Assembly: GCA_947451035.1 (NCBI GenBank) | Contig: CANFXR010000009.1 | Location: 1-49,472, forward strand | Reading direction: 5' to 3' | Length of the DNA: 49,472 nucleotides | Source: Burkholderiales bacterium | GTDB lineage: Bacteria; Pseudomonadota; Gammaproteobacteria; Burkholderiales; Burkholderiaceae_C | Shown here: in pieces, positions 1 through 8,660 of the stretch | Layout: each line of letters begins with the position of its first letter | Position numbering within the stretch: position 1 is the first letter of the stretch | The notes under the pieces: model-generated | Seen by the model: the letters and a program-made list of their open reading frames with translations, nothing else | What the model was told of the DNA's origin: nothing | Database searches by the model: none | Made by a program: the position numbers and the translations under genes

Positions 1-530
1 AGCCGGTGCCCATCGACGTGCACCTGATGGTCAAGCCGGTCGACGCGCTGATCCCGATGTTTGCGCAGGCGGGTGCCTCGCTGATCTCGTTTCACCCCGA
101 AGCCAGCGAGCACATCGACCGCACGGTGCAGCTGATCCGCTCGCTGGGCATGAAGGCCGGGCTGGTGCTCAACCCGGCCACCCCGCTGCACTGCCTCGAC
201 CATGTGCTCGAACAGCTCGATCTGGTGCTGCTGATGTCGGTCAACCCCGGCTACGGGGGTCAGAGCTTCATCGAGCACGTGCTGCCCAAGATCGAAGCGG
301 TGCGCCGGCGCATCGACGCCACCGGGCGCGACATCTGGCTCGAAGTCGATGGCGGCATCAAGGCCGACAACGCGCAGCGCGTGGGCAACGCGGGCGCCGA
401 CACGCTGGTCGCCGGCTCGGCGGTCTTCAGCGGCGGGCGCTACCGCGAGTCCATCGCGGCCATCCGCGACAACGCGCTGGCCGGCCAGCGCCTGCGCAAG
501 ACCCCCACCCGGCGCGCGCATGACGCCTGA
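1..530 (+). CDS. rpe: Ribulose-phosphate 3-epimerase, 5' end cut by window
   Basis: Interconverts D-ribulose 5-phosphate and D-xylulose 5-phosphate in the pentose phosphate and Calvin pathways; cytosolic TIM barrel. The frame is already open at base 3, so the N-terminal third lies outside the window. Visible family signatures are DVHLMV near the start (metal-binding Asp and His), FHPEAS, the phosphate-binding loop [11 protein letters not shown], and VDGGIK with the second catalytic Asp. The C-terminus ends in a basic tail just after the barrel, as expected. Its stop overlaps the start of gph by 11 bases, so the two are translationally coupled. The rpe-gph pairing is common in Burkholderiales. 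Confidence 0.96.
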   Translation, partial: PVPIDVHLMVKPVDALIPMFAQAGASLISFHPEASEHIDRTVQLIRSLGMKAGLVLNPATPLHCLDHVLEQLDLVLLMSVNPGYGGQSFIEHVLPKIEAVRRRIDATGRDIWLEVDGGIKADNAQRVGNAGADTLVAGSAVFSGGRYRESIAAIRDNALAGQRLRKTPTRRAHDA

Positions 531-1221
531 ACTGGGCCACATCGACGCCGTCGTCTTCGACCTCGACGGCACGCTGATCGACAGCGCGAGCGACATCGCT
601 CACGCGATCAACGCCACGCTGGCTTCGGTCGGGCTGCAGCCGGTCGACCTGGCCACCGTGCAGGGCTGGATCGGCAACGGCCCGAATGCGCTGATCGCCA
701 GCGCGCTCAAGGCCCGCGGCGCCGACAGCGCCGACAGCGCGCTGTGCGAGCGTTTGCACCTGCGCTTCATCGAGGCGTCGCACGCCGCACCGTTCGATCA
801 CGGCACGCTGTATCCCGGCGTCATCGATGCGCTGCGCGGCCTGCACGGCCAGCTGCCCCTGGCGGTGGTGACCAACAAGCCCACGCCACTGGCGATGGCC
901 GTGATCGAAGCGGCTGGCCTGCAGCCGTACTTGCCGCACGTGCAGGGTGCCGACTCACCCGCGCAGCGCAAACCGTTGCCGTTGACGCTGCAAACCACCG
1001 CGCAGGCGCTGGGCGTGCCGGTGGGGCGCGTGCTGATGGTGGGCGACGCGCCGCCCGACGTGCTGGCCGCGCAAGCCGCCGGCTGCGCCGCCGCGCTGGT
1101 GAGCTGGGGCTATGGCGCGCATGCGGTGCCCGCGCAGTTGCAGCCGTGGCGGCTCGACCATCCGAGCCAACTCACCGACGGGCTGCGTGCGGCCGGGCGC
1201 CTGCCTCGAGCGACCGCCTGA
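520..1221 (+). CDS. gph: Phosphoglycolate phosphatase (HAD superfamily)
   Basis: Dephosphorylates 2-phosphoglycolate, which arises from DNA 3'-end repair and, in autotrophs, from RuBisCO oxygenation. The 233-residue protein has HAD motif I as VFDLDGT (Asp14 nucleophile, Asp16 acid/base), motif II in VVTNKP, and motif III/IV as [11 protein letters not shown], slightly changed from the usual GDSxxD. The ATG at 520 is chosen because it lies 10 residues before motif I and overlaps the rpe stop; an upstream in-frame extension would run through rpe. It is followed by a convergent kinase gene rather than by trpE, the frequent next gene in related genomes. Confidence 0.93.
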   Translation: MTPELGHIDAVVFDLDGTLIDSASDIAHAINATLASVGLQPVDLATVQGWIGNGPNALIASALKARGADSADSALCERLHLRFIEASHAAPFDHGTLYPGVIDALRGLHGQLPLAVVTNKPTPLAMAVIEAAGLQPYLPHVQGADSPAQRKPLPLTLQTTAQALGVPVGRVLMVGDAPPDVLAAQAAGCAAALVSWGYGAHAVPAQLQPWRLDHPSQLTDGLRAAGRLPRATA

Positions 1222-1305
1222 CGGGCCGGGGCCGAGCGCCGGGGCTTCGAAGACTTCTCGGCATCGCGAACCGGTATTCGGATGCACGGATGGCCCCCCC
1301 GAGCG

Positions 1306-3474
1306 TCAGATCCGGGCCGGATTGCTGGTCTTGAGCAGCCACTGCATCAACGTCGAATACAGCACGTCAGGCTCCACGGGCTTGGCGATGTGCCCGTTCA
1401 TTCCGGCCGCCAGGCAGCGCACGCGATCGTCGGCGAAGGCATTGGCGGTCATGGCCAGAATCGGCACCGTCATCTGGCTCGGGATGGTGCGAATCGCACG
1501 CGTGGCCTGAACGCCGTCCATGACAGGCATCTTCATGTCCATGAGGATCAGCGCGTAACTCGTCGTGCGGACACGCTCGACCGCCTCTTGGCCATTGCTC
1601 ACCACGTCGACGACGAGCCCGGCGTCCTCCAGCAGGCCACGCGCCACGGCCTGGCTGGTGGCGTCGTCCTCGACCACCAGAATGCGCAGACCCGCAAAGC
1701 GCAGCGCCAGCACCTCGCGCAGCGGCTCGGCGTTCGGTCCGGCGTGAGAATCTTCTGCGAGGGCGCGCTTCAGGCGTGCCGTCATCCAGAACGTGCTCCC
1801 GACACCGGGTTGACTGGTCACGCCGACATCGCCGCCCATCAGCTTGGCCAGGCGCTTGGAAATGACCAGGCCCAGCCCGCTGCCACCATATTTGCGCGTC
1901 GAGGACTCATCGACTTGCGAGAACACCTGAAACAGCCGGTTCTGCTGTTCGGCGCTCAGGCCGATGCCCTGGTCAGACACCTCGACATGCAGCAGCAGGC
2001 TGTGGCCGTCGTCTTCGGTGGCTCGCACGCTGATCTCGACATCCCCGTGCGCAGAAAACTTGATGGCGTTGCCCACGAAGTTGAGCAAGATCTGCTTCAG
2101 GCGCAAGGCGTCGCCGCACAACTGGTCTGGCGTCGTTGGGTCGATATGGCTGGACAACTGCAACCCCTTGGCCAGCGCCTGAGCTTCGAGCATGCGCACG
2201 CTCTCGTCGACCGTGCGCGCCAGCGAGAAGGTTTTCTCCTCCAGCGTCAACTGGCCCGCTTCGATGCGCGAGATGTCCAGAATGTCACTGATGATGGCCA
2301 GCAGATGCCGCGACGCCTGCGCTCCCTTCGTCAGCCAATCGATCTGGGTCGGATCGGTGGCGCGACGCAGGGCCAGGTCGGTCATGCCCATGATGCCGTT
2401 CATCGGCGTGCGCAGTTCGTGGCTCATGTTGGCCAGGAACATGCTCTTGGCCCGGCTCGCGGCCTCGGCCGCGTCCCGCGACTCCGCCAGCTCTGCGGTA
2501 CGCGAAAAAACGAGATCTTCGAGGTGGTGGCGGTGCTGCTCCAGCTCGTCGGCCAGCTGCTTGCGTGCCGTGTTGTCGGTGCCGATCAGAAGGTAGCCAA
2601 TGATGCTGTCGTGCGCGTCGCGCAGCGCCGTCACCGACACCACGGCCGGGAACCGGCTGCCATCCTTGCGGATGTAGGTCAGCTCGTAGATGTCTTCGAT
2701 GCCGCGTGACGCCTTGAACACCAGCGCTTCGAATCCCGGCGAGATCGGCTTGGCAAAACAATCGCTCAGGACCTGCGCGCGTGCGATCACCTCCTGCGGA
2801 TCAGAAATTTCCGCCGGCGTGATCTTGTTCAACACATCGACGGCGGCGTAGCCCAGCATGCGCTCCGCACCGACGTTGAAGATCTGGATGATGCCCTTGG
2901 CGTCGGTCGCGATGCTCGAGAAGTTGGCGCTGTTGAAGATGGCTCGCTGCAGCGCACCGGCCTTGAGCAGCGCTTCTTCGGCATGCTTGCGCGCCGTGTT
3001 GTCGGTGCCGATCAGAAGGTAGCCAATGATGATGTCGTGAGCGTCACGCAGCGCCGTCACCGACACCACGGCCGGGAACCGGCTGCCATCCTTGCGGATG
3101 TAGGTCAACTCGTAGATGTCTTCGATGCCGCGTGACGCCTTGAACACCAGCGCCTCGAATCCCGGGGCAATCTGGATGTCCAGTTCATTGCTGAGCGCAT
3201 GGGCGCGCTCGATCAATTCCTGCGGATCGGAAATTTCCGCCGGCGTGATCTTGTTCAACACATCGGCAGCGGAATACCCGAGCATGCGCGCCGCACCGAC
3301 GTTGAAGATCTGAATGACGCCCTTGGCATCGGTCGCGATGCTGGAGAAGTAGGCGCTGTTGAAGATCGCGCTTTGCAGCGCGCCGGTGCACAGCAAAGCC
3401 TCCTGGCGACGGACTTCGTCGATGTACTCGACGCCGGATACCGGGCCGAGTGTCACGGGGATCTGGGGGGGCAT
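1306..3474 (-). CDS. Hybrid sensor histidine kinase with tandem PAS domains and receiver
   Basis: A soluble signalling kinase of about 722 residues with no membrane segment. Order: two PAS/PAC modules (roughly residues 30-155 and 172-300), a short coiled linker, a HisKA domain with ANMSHELRTPMNG (phosphoacceptor near His352), a HATPase domain with NAIKF (N box) and GGSGLGL (G2 box), and a C-terminal receiver with VVEDD and LMDMKMP (phosphoacceptor near Asp646) and a conserved Lys in AKPVEP. The two PAS modules are almost identical. No HPt domain or partner regulator is adjacent, so its output is unknown. The start at 3474 is favoured by an AAGG five bases upstream; an ATG at 3498 and further upstream starts are open. 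The ligand cannot be read from sequence. Confidence 0.88.
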   Translation of the reverse strand: MPPQIPVTLGPVSGVEYIDEVRRQEALLCTGALQSAIFNSAYFSSIATDAKGVIQIFNVGAARMLGYSAADVLNKITPAEISDPQELIERAHALSNELDIQIAPGFEALVFKASRGIEDIYELTYIRKDGSRFPAVVSVTALRDAHDIIIGYLLIGTDNTARKHAEEALLKAGALQRAIFNSANFSSIATDAKGIIQIFNVGAERMLGYAAVDVLNKITPAEISDPQEVIARAQVLSDCFAKPISPGFEALVFKASRGIEDIYELTYIRKDGSRFPAVVSVTALRDAHDSIIGYLLIGTDNTARKQLADELEQHRHHLEDLVFSRTAELAESRDAAEAASRAKSMFLANMSHELRTPMNGIMGMTDLALRRATDPTQIDWLTKGAQASRHLLAIISDILDISRIEAGQLTLEEKTFSLARTVDESVRMLEAQALAKGLQLSSHIDPTTPDQLCGDALRLKQILLNFVGNAIKFSAHGDVEISVRATEDDGHSLLLHVEVSDQGIGLSAEQQNRLFQVFSQVDESSTRKYGGSGLGLVISKRLAKLMGGDVGVTSQPGVGSTFWMTARLKRALAEDSHAGPNAEPLREVLALRFAGLRILVVEDDATSQAVARGLLEDAGLVVDVVSNGQEAVERVRTTSYALILMDMKMPVMDGVQATRAIRTIPSQMTVPILAMTANAFADDRVRCLAAGMNGHIAKPVEPDVLYSTLMQWLLKTSNPARI
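2571..3401 (-). repeat. Intragenic tandem duplication of a PAS-coding unit
   Basis: Two direct copies with a period of 426 bases (142 codons) lie inside the kinase gene. The same 10-base marker occurs at 2571 and at 2997. Long stretches are identical, including the codons for GFEALVFKASRGIEDIYEL. The differences cluster around the segment between the PAS core and PAC motif (ELDIQIAP against CFAKPISP). Conservation at DNA level suggests a recent duplication or ongoing gene conversion. Confidence 0.93.
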
Positions 3475-3876
3475 ATGGACCTTGGACTGGACTTGCATTT
3501 CGCGTGTCGCGCGCCCGAAGGTGCTGGGGCACCTCGTGCCGTTATACGCCCCCACTGCGGGGTACATGTTTCGTGGGCTTATTCCGCGTGCGTGCGCCGC
3601 AGTCGCTGCGGCTGCACAGTCCACGCAGGCTCGGCCATCCGCGCCCAGGCATGCGCGAACCGGCCACCTCGAAGGGCGCTTCGTGGACGCGCCGCCGGAC
3701 GTTCGCGGCGGCGATTGCCGAAAGATTCACGCCGGGATGGGGTCAACAAGCGCTCTTTGAGGACGATTGGGCCCACTTTGTCAGCACGAAAGCCCCAGTG
3801 CGCGGACAATACGCGCTTCCTTGACACGCTCAGGCCCCTGACGTGTCGGCTTTATCTGAGAGGTTCACCCCGCGCC
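3475..3876. other. Divergent intergenic region
   Basis: About 400 bases between the kinase (minus) and the small four-cysteine gene (plus). Open frames crossing it are low-complexity Arg/Ala-rich shadows without family features. It should hold the promoters of both genes, but I see no convincing -35/-10 pair. The one clear element is the hairpin at 3823-3847. Confidence 0.5.
3823..3847 (+). repeat. Inverted repeat in the leader of the four-cysteine gene
   Basis: GACACG-C-TCAGG, a CC loop, then CCTGA-CGTGTC: 11 paired bases with one bulged C, about 30 bases before the ATG at 3877. It could be an operator or an mRNA hairpin in the leader. There is no T-run, so it is not a classical terminator. 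Confidence 0.5.
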
Positions 3877-4158
3877 ATGGCCACCCCACGAACCAAGACC
3901 ACCACCACGCCCGCGACAGCGACGCCCGAAAACGTCAAGCTGCGGCAAACCCAGGCCGAGTATTCGGCGGCCCGGCCCTCGTCGGAGCCCGGCATCAAGC
4001 CCATGATGTCGAGCTCGAAGATGTATGTGTGCCGTCGCTGCCAGGCCAATTTCAAGACTGGCGAAGGCAAGCCCGATCCGCGCCTGCGCGGTCTGGGCAA
4101 GTGCAACAAGTGCCTCGACTCGGCTGCCGCAGCGCAAGCCTCCGAGATCGCCGCCTGA
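3877..4158 (+). CDS. Small protein with two CxxC pairs (zinc-ribbon-like), unknown function
   Basis: A 93-residue basic protein. The first ~45 residues are Thr/Ala/Pro-rich and look disordered. The second half carries CRRCxANF (Cys52, Cys55) and GKCNKC (Cys76, Cys79), two CxxC pairs spaced like a zinc ribbon. I do not recognise a named family. Such small ribbon proteins often bind nucleic acid or act in protein complexes, but that is inference. The ATG at 3877 is chosen because upstream in-frame sequence is shadow of the antisense kinase. It converges on ribA, with a hairpin between the two genes. Confidence 0.75.
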   Translation: MATPRTKTTTTPATATPENVKLRQTQAEYSAARPSSEPGIKPMMSSSKMYVCRRCQANFKTGEGKPDPRLRGLGKCNKCLDSAAAAQASEIAA

Positions 4159-4163
4159 TCGGC

Positions 4164-4185
4164 GAGCGAGCCGCCCGGCTCGCTC
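4164..4185. terminator. Hairpin between convergent genes
   Basis: GAGCGAGCC, a four-base loop, then GGCTCGCTC: a perfect 9-bp stem between the stop of the four-cysteine gene and the stop of ribA, overlapping the ribA end. There is no T-tract, but placement between convergent genes suggests a bidirectional terminator or 3'-end stabiliser. Confidence 0.6.
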
Positions 4186-5356
4186 AGTCGTCCCTGAGGT
4201 GCCCCGCGCGCTGCTGCTTGGTTTCGATGTAGCGCGCGTTGTGCGGGTTGACCGGCGCGTGCAGTGACAGCCGCTCGACCACCTCGATCCCCCCGGCCGC
4301 CAACGCATCGATCTTCTTCGGGTTGTTGGTGAGCAGCCGGATGCGCGAGATGCCCAGCTCGCGCAGCATCGCCACCGCCGCTCCGTAATCACGTTCGTCG
4401 GCCGCAAAGCCGAGGTGGTGGTCGGCGTCCAGCGTGTCGAGCCCGGCATCTTGCAGCCGGTAGGCGCGCAGCTTGTTGGCCAGACCGATCGAGCGGCCTT
4501 CCTGCTCTAGGTACAGCAGCACGCCGCCATCCACCGCCAGCCGCTCCACCGCACGGCGCAGCTGATCGCCGCAATCGCAACGCAAGCTGCCCAGCAGGTC
4601 ACCGGTCAGGCACGACGAGTGCAGCCGCACCGGCACGGGCTGGCTCAGGTCGGGCTGCCCGACGATGATGGCCAGGTGCTCGGCGCCGCCGTTTTCCTCG
4701 CGAAACAGCGCCAGTTCGCAATCCTCGCGCGCGGCCAGCGGCACATGCGCGTCGCTGATGCGCAGCAGCTTCGGGATGACCGCACCCTGCGTTTGCTGCA
4801 GATCGGCGAGCGACACGCCAAGCAACTGCGCCGCGGCCACCTGAGGCGCGGTGGCGGGCTGCTCGACGACCATCAGCAAGGCCGGCGCGAGGCGCGCGCG
4901 CTTGGCCAGCTGCAGCGCGCTGAGCATCGCCGGCGCGTCAGCCGAGGCGGGGCGCGCACCGCTGCGCAAGCGCTGCGGCAACTCGGTGCGCGACGCGCCC
5001 GGCGGCGTCACCGCGGCCAGGCGCAGCACGTCGTCCAGCGTGGCGCCGGACGGCAAGTCGATGCGCATCGGACCGGCCGCCAGGGATGCGGCATCCAGCG
5101 CATGGCGGCGCTCGCCACCCAGCAACAGCTGCATCGGCACGCCCAGAGCGCAGAACCAGCCCAAGCGCGAGGCGGTGAGTGCTTCGACCGCGGCGACCAC
5201 CAGCGCGCCGGCCGAAGCGCTGCCATCGTCGTCGCACAGGCGCACGGCACGTCCGTGCTTGAGCTCGGTGGTGGCGCGGTCCACACGCACGGCGGCCAGG
5301 TCGGGCTCCCGGGTGTCCTCGGGTGCCAGCGGCAGGGGGGAATGTCGATCGTTCAT
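4184..5356 (-). CDS. ribA: GTP cyclohydrolase II with a degenerate RibB-like N-terminal domain
   Basis: Catalyses the first committed step of riboflavin synthesis, opening GTP to the diaminopyrimidinone product. The C-terminal half holds the zinc site CX10CXC (Cys249, Cys260, Cys262 in SCLTGDLLGSLRCDC), the EQEGRSIGL catalytic segment and LLTNNPKK. The ~190-residue N-terminal part aligns in outline with 3,4-dihydroxy-2-butanone-4-phosphate synthase. Where RibB has an acidic DDEDRENEGD-type metal and substrate loop, this protein has DDDGSASAGA (residues 42-51), so that activity is probably lost. The length of 390 residues fits a two-domain RibBA-like fold rather than the ~200 residues of plain RibA. 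It starts four bases after the stop of the upstream monooxygenase fusion gene, indicating co-transcription. Confidence 0.9.
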   Translation of the reverse strand: MNDRHSPLPLAPEDTREPDLAAVRVDRATTELKHGRAVRLCDDDGSASAGALVVAAVEALTASRLGWFCALGVPMQLLLGGERRHALDAASLAAGPMRIDLPSGATLDDVLRLAAVTPPGASRTELPQRLRSGARPASADAPAMLSALQLAKRARLAPALLMVVEQPATAPQVAAAQLLGVSLADLQQTQGAVIPKLLRISDAHVPLAAREDCELALFREENGGAEHLAIIVGQPDLSQPVPVRLHSSCLTGDLLGSLRCDCGDQLRRAVERLAVDGGVLLYLEQEGRSIGLANKLRAYRLQDAGLDTLDADHHLGFAADERDYGAAVAMLRELGISRIRLLTNNPKKIDALAAGGIEVVERLSLHAPVNPHNARYIETKQQRAGHLRDD

Positions 5357-5360
5357 CAAC

Positions 5361-7733
5361 TCAACCAAAACGGTAATCAGCGAAATCCGGCTGGCGGGTG
5401 GCCTGCACGTACTCGCGTGTGAAACCCGGGAACAGGGCAACGATGCGGCCCGTGTCCATGCGATACCAGCTGCGGCAATGGCTCCACACCGAGCCGTCGA
5501 GCCGGCCCTGCAAGCGCCGGTTGTGTTCGCGAAACACCTCGGCGCGCACATCGATCCAGCGGTGGCCGCCGGCGCGCACCGCCTGCATGCAGGCGATGGC
5601 GTGGTCGGCCTCGGGCTCGATGTAGAGCAGTGTCGAAGTGTGACCTGTGCCGGTGTTCGGGCCCAGCATCAAAAACATATTTGGAAAGCCGGCCACCGTG
5701 ATGCCGTGGAACGCCTCGGGGCCGTGCTGCCAGGCTTCGCGCAGCGTGCGGCCTTCGAGCCCCGTGATCTGCAACGACGACAGCAGCTGCACCGCGTCGA
5801 AGCCGGTGGCGCACACCAGTATGTCGATCGGCCGCTCGCGGCCATCGGCGGTGACGATGCCGTGCGCGGTGATGCGCTCGATCGGCTCGGTCACCAGCTC
5901 GACGTGGGCTCGCTCCAGCGCCGGGTAGAACTCGTTCGAATAGATGATGCGCTTGCAGCCCAGCGGATAGGGCGGCACGAGGCGCGCGCGCAGCGCCTCG
6001 TCGCGCACCTGCCGGTGGCGGTGCACGGTGGCCACTTTGAGCAGCACCCGACGCGCCAGCGTGCCTTCGTCGAAGCCGCGACGGCCCCATTCGAGCAATT
6101 GCATCCAGTTCCAGCGCACCATCGCCGCGTACGGCGGCACATGCGCCAGCAGCCGGTCGAGCGCGTTGTAGGACCGGTCTGCGCGCGGCATCACCCAGTT
6201 GGCGGTGCGCTGAAACACGTGCAGTTGCTGCGCCTGGTCGGCCAGCGGTGGCACCAGTTGCGCGGCGGTCGAGCCGGTGCCGATCACGGCCACGCGCTGG
6301 CCGTCGAGCGCGACGCTGTGGTCCCAGCGCGCGGAATGCAGCTTGTGGCCCTGGAAGTCGTCCAGGCCGGGGATGTCGGGCCAGCGCACCTGGCTCAGCG
6401 GCCCGGTGCTGCACACGAAGAAGGGGGCTTGCAGCGCGTCGCCGCGCTCGGTGGCGAAGTTCCACACGCCGGCGGCCTCGTCGAAGCGCGCTTCGGTCAG
6501 CCGGGAGCCCAGCCGCAGGTGCGCCAGCAGCCCGTGGCGCGCGGCCAGACGCTGCATGTAGGCCTGGATCTCGGGTGCGGCGGCAAAGCGGCGAGACCAG
6601 CCGGGGTTGGGCGCGAAGGAAAATGAATACAGCGGTGCGGGCACATCGACCTGGGCGCCGGGGTAGGTGTTGTCCCACCAGGTGCCGCCCAGGCCGGGCT
6701 GCTTTTCGAGGATCACGAAGTCGTCGATGCCGGCGCGCTTGAGCTTGATGGCCATGCACAGCCCCGACATGCCCGCGCCCAGGATCACCACCTGGTGCTT
6801 CGAGGTCTGTGCCGGCGTGGCCGCGGCCAGGTGCGGCATCACGAAGCGCACGATGCGCTCGATGGCGTCGTCGGCGCTGCGCAGCACGCCGCCGTGGGTC
6901 TGGAACACATGCCAGCGCCCGGCGGTGATGTCGCAGGTCGACTCGACCCCGGCGGCCTCGAGCGCAGCGTGCAGCTCGAGCGCCTGGTCGTGCAGCATCT
7001 CGTCGGTGCCGGCCTGTATGAGCGTGGGCGGCAGCCCGCGCAGGTCGCCCAGCAGGGGCGAGATGCGCGCATCGTCGGCCGCCGCGCCGCCCAGGTAGTG
7101 CGCGGCGCACACCGCCGCCCAGGTGGCGCTGAGCATGGCCTCGCCGGGGGGTGGCACCAGCGGCCCGTGGCGCATCGTCAGATCGGCCCACGGCGACAGC
7201 AGCACCAGCGCCGCGGGCCGCACGCCGCCTTCGTCGCGCAAGGCCATCACCGCCGACAGCGCCAGCCCGCCGCCGGCGGAATCGCCCGCCACCACCACCG
7301 GCCCGTCGGCGCTCAAGGCGCGGTAGACCGCCTGGACATCGTTGAGGCCGGCCGGAAACGGGTGCTCGGGGGCCAGCCGGTAGTGCGGCGCGAACACCGG
7401 CAAGCCGGTGAGCAGCGCGAGCCGGGTGGTCAGCGCGCGGTGGGTGGCCGGCGAACCCAGGCAATAAGCGCCGCCGTGCACGTAGAGCATCACCCCGGCC
7501 CGCGTGGCGCCGCTGGGTCGCAGCCATTCGCCCGGCACACCAGCGACCTCGCCCGGCGCCACCGTCACGCCGCGCGGCAGCCAGGCGCTGCGCGTCAGAC
7601 CCTCAAGCCAGCGGCGCTGAAACGGGATCGACAACCGGGGAGAGAAAACAGGCTTGAGCAGCAGCTTCAGCGTGCCGCGCAGCAGCGCGGCGAGCACTGC
7701 GTCGACTGCGCCTCGGGGCTGGTGGACCGTCAT
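5361..7733 (-). CDS. Fused alpha/beta-hydrolase (esterase) and Baeyer-Villiger-type flavin monooxygenase
   Basis: One 790-residue polypeptide joins two enzymes. Residues ~1-300 are a hormone-sensitive-lipase-type esterase: HGGAY oxyanion motif at 86-90, GDSAGG nucleophile elbow with Ser152, Asp244 in GTDEML, and His275. After a short linker, residues ~312-790 are a class B flavoprotein monooxygenase: FAD-binding GAGMSG at 319-324, GGTWWDNTYPGAQVD, the Baeyer-Villiger fingerprint FxGxxxHxxxWD (FQGHKLHSARWD), a second dinucleotide motif GTGSTAAQ, and ATGFD. Known chemistry is ketone to ester or lactone (NADPH, O2), then hydrolysis to acid and alcohol; doing both in one chain is an inference. 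The gene directly precedes ribA. The substrate is unknown; aliphatic, cyclic or terpenoid ketones are possible. Confidence 0.9.
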   Translation of the reverse strand: MTVHQPRGAVDAVLAALLRGTLKLLLKPVFSPRLSIPFQRRWLEGLTRSAWLPRGVTVAPGEVAGVPGEWLRPSGATRAGVMLYVHGGAYCLGSPATHRALTTRLALLTGLPVFAPHYRLAPEHPFPAGLNDVQAVYRALSADGPVVVAGDSAGGGLALSAVMALRDEGGVRPAALVLLSPWADLTMRHGPLVPPPGEAMLSATWAAVCAAHYLGGAAADDARISPLLGDLRGLPPTLIQAGTDEMLHDQALELHAALEAAGVESTCDITAGRWHVFQTHGGVLRSADDAIERIVRFVMPHLAAATPAQTSKHQVVILGAGMSGLCMAIKLKRAGIDDFVILEKQPGLGGTWWDNTYPGAQVDVPAPLYSFSFAPNPGWSRRFAAAPEIQAYMQRLAARHGLLAHLRLGSRLTEARFDEAAGVWNFATERGDALQAPFFVCSTGPLSQVRWPDIPGLDDFQGHKLHSARWDHSVALDGQRVAVIGTGSTAAQLVPPLADQAQQLHVFQRTANWVMPRADRSYNALDRLLAHVPPYAAMVRWNWMQLLEWGRRGFDEGTLARRVLLKVATVHRHRQVRDEALRARLVPPYPLGCKRIIYSNEFYPALERAHVELVTEPIERITAHGIVTADGRERPIDILVCATGFDAVQLLSSLQITGLEGRTLREAWQHGPEAFHGITVAGFPNMFLMLGPNTGTGHTSTLLYIEPEADHAIACMQAVRAGGHRWIDVRAEVFREHNRRLQGRLDGSVWSHCRSWYRMDTGRIVALFPGFTREYVQATRQPDFADYRFG

Positions 7734-7948
7734 CGTGTGCTCGGGTTCAAAGCGGACGATGTTAAGGCGCAGGCACCCGGGGGGCCGCCGGGCGGCCGGC
7801 GGTGGCCCCGTGTAATCCCGACCTTTTCAGTCGCCCATGGCGGCCGCAGCGCACCCACAATGCCCGGCGCGGGTGTGGGCCATGCGATTCGATGCCGTCC
7901 ACGCGCCCGACTCAGCCCCCCTCAAACACCCCCCCACAGGAGCACGTC

Positions 7949-8431
7949 ATGACCATCCAGCAAGGCGACCGCGTACCCAGCGGCAGTTTCAAGCAACTCT
8001 CGGCTTCAGGCGTTGCCGACATCACCACCGAGTCGCTGCTCAAGGGCAAGAAGGTCGCGCTGTTCGGCGTGGCCGGCGCCTACACGCCGGTGTGCTCGGC
8101 CAACCACCTGTCGGGCTACGTGGACCACGCAGCCAAGCTGCGCGCCGCCGGCTTCGACACCGTCGCCTGCATCTCGGTCAACGACCCGTTCGTGATGGAC
8201 GCCTGGGGCAAGGCGCATGGCACGGGCAGTGCGGTGCTGATGCTGGCGGATGCTGACGGGTCCTTCACCCGGTCCCTGGGCCTGCTCATCGACCTGCCGG
8301 CCTTTGGCCTGTTGGGACGATCGGAGCGCTACTCGATGGTCGTCGAAGATGGCGTGGTCACCCGGCTCAACGTCGAGAAGAGCGTGCTGGATCACGACGG
8401 CTCGAGTGCCGTTTGCATGCTGCGTCGCTGA
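7949..8431 (+). CDS. Peroxiredoxin, Prx5-type (copy 1)
   Basis: A thiol peroxidase reducing H2O2 and organic hydroperoxides, probably with glutathione/glutaredoxin or thioredoxin. The 160-residue protein has the Prx5 active-site signature GAYTPVCSANHL with peroxidatic Cys49. Cys74 (ACISVNDPFVMDAW) is conserved in the subfamily, and Cys156 sits near the C-terminus. The ATG at 7949 follows CACAGGAGCACGTC, whose AGGA/GGAG fits a ribosome binding site. By my count 24 of 160 residues differ from copy 2; the first 40 are identical. Copy 1 differs at positions next to the active site (GVAGAYT for GLPGAYT, NHLSGY for SHLPGY), and copy 2 looks more canonical. Confidence 0.92.
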   Translation: MTIQQGDRVPSGSFKQLSASGVADITTESLLKGKKVALFGVAGAYTPVCSANHLSGYVDHAAKLRAAGFDTVACISVNDPFVMDAWGKAHGTGSAVLMLADADGSFTRSLGLLIDLPAFGLLGRSERYSMVVEDGVVTRLNVEKSVLDHDGSSAVCMLRR

Positions 8432-8660
8432 CCCGGCCGTCTAGCCCCTGCTGCGGCACGGGGCGCGTGGGGTTGACGATCCGGCCGGACAGGCGCGGGT
8501 GCCGCCGGGCGGTCGGCGGTCGCCCCGTGTAATCCCGACCTTTTCAGTCGCCCATGGGGGTCGCCGCGCACCCACAATTCGCCGCGCGGGTGCGCAAGGC
8601 GATTCGATGCCTTGCGCTCGCTCGACTCAACCCCACTCAAACACCAGACAGGATCACGTC

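Noticed and set aside
1222-1305. Terminator between gph and the convergent kinase
   Set aside because: GC-rich bases are present but no stem of more than a few consistent pairs with a small loop could be found.
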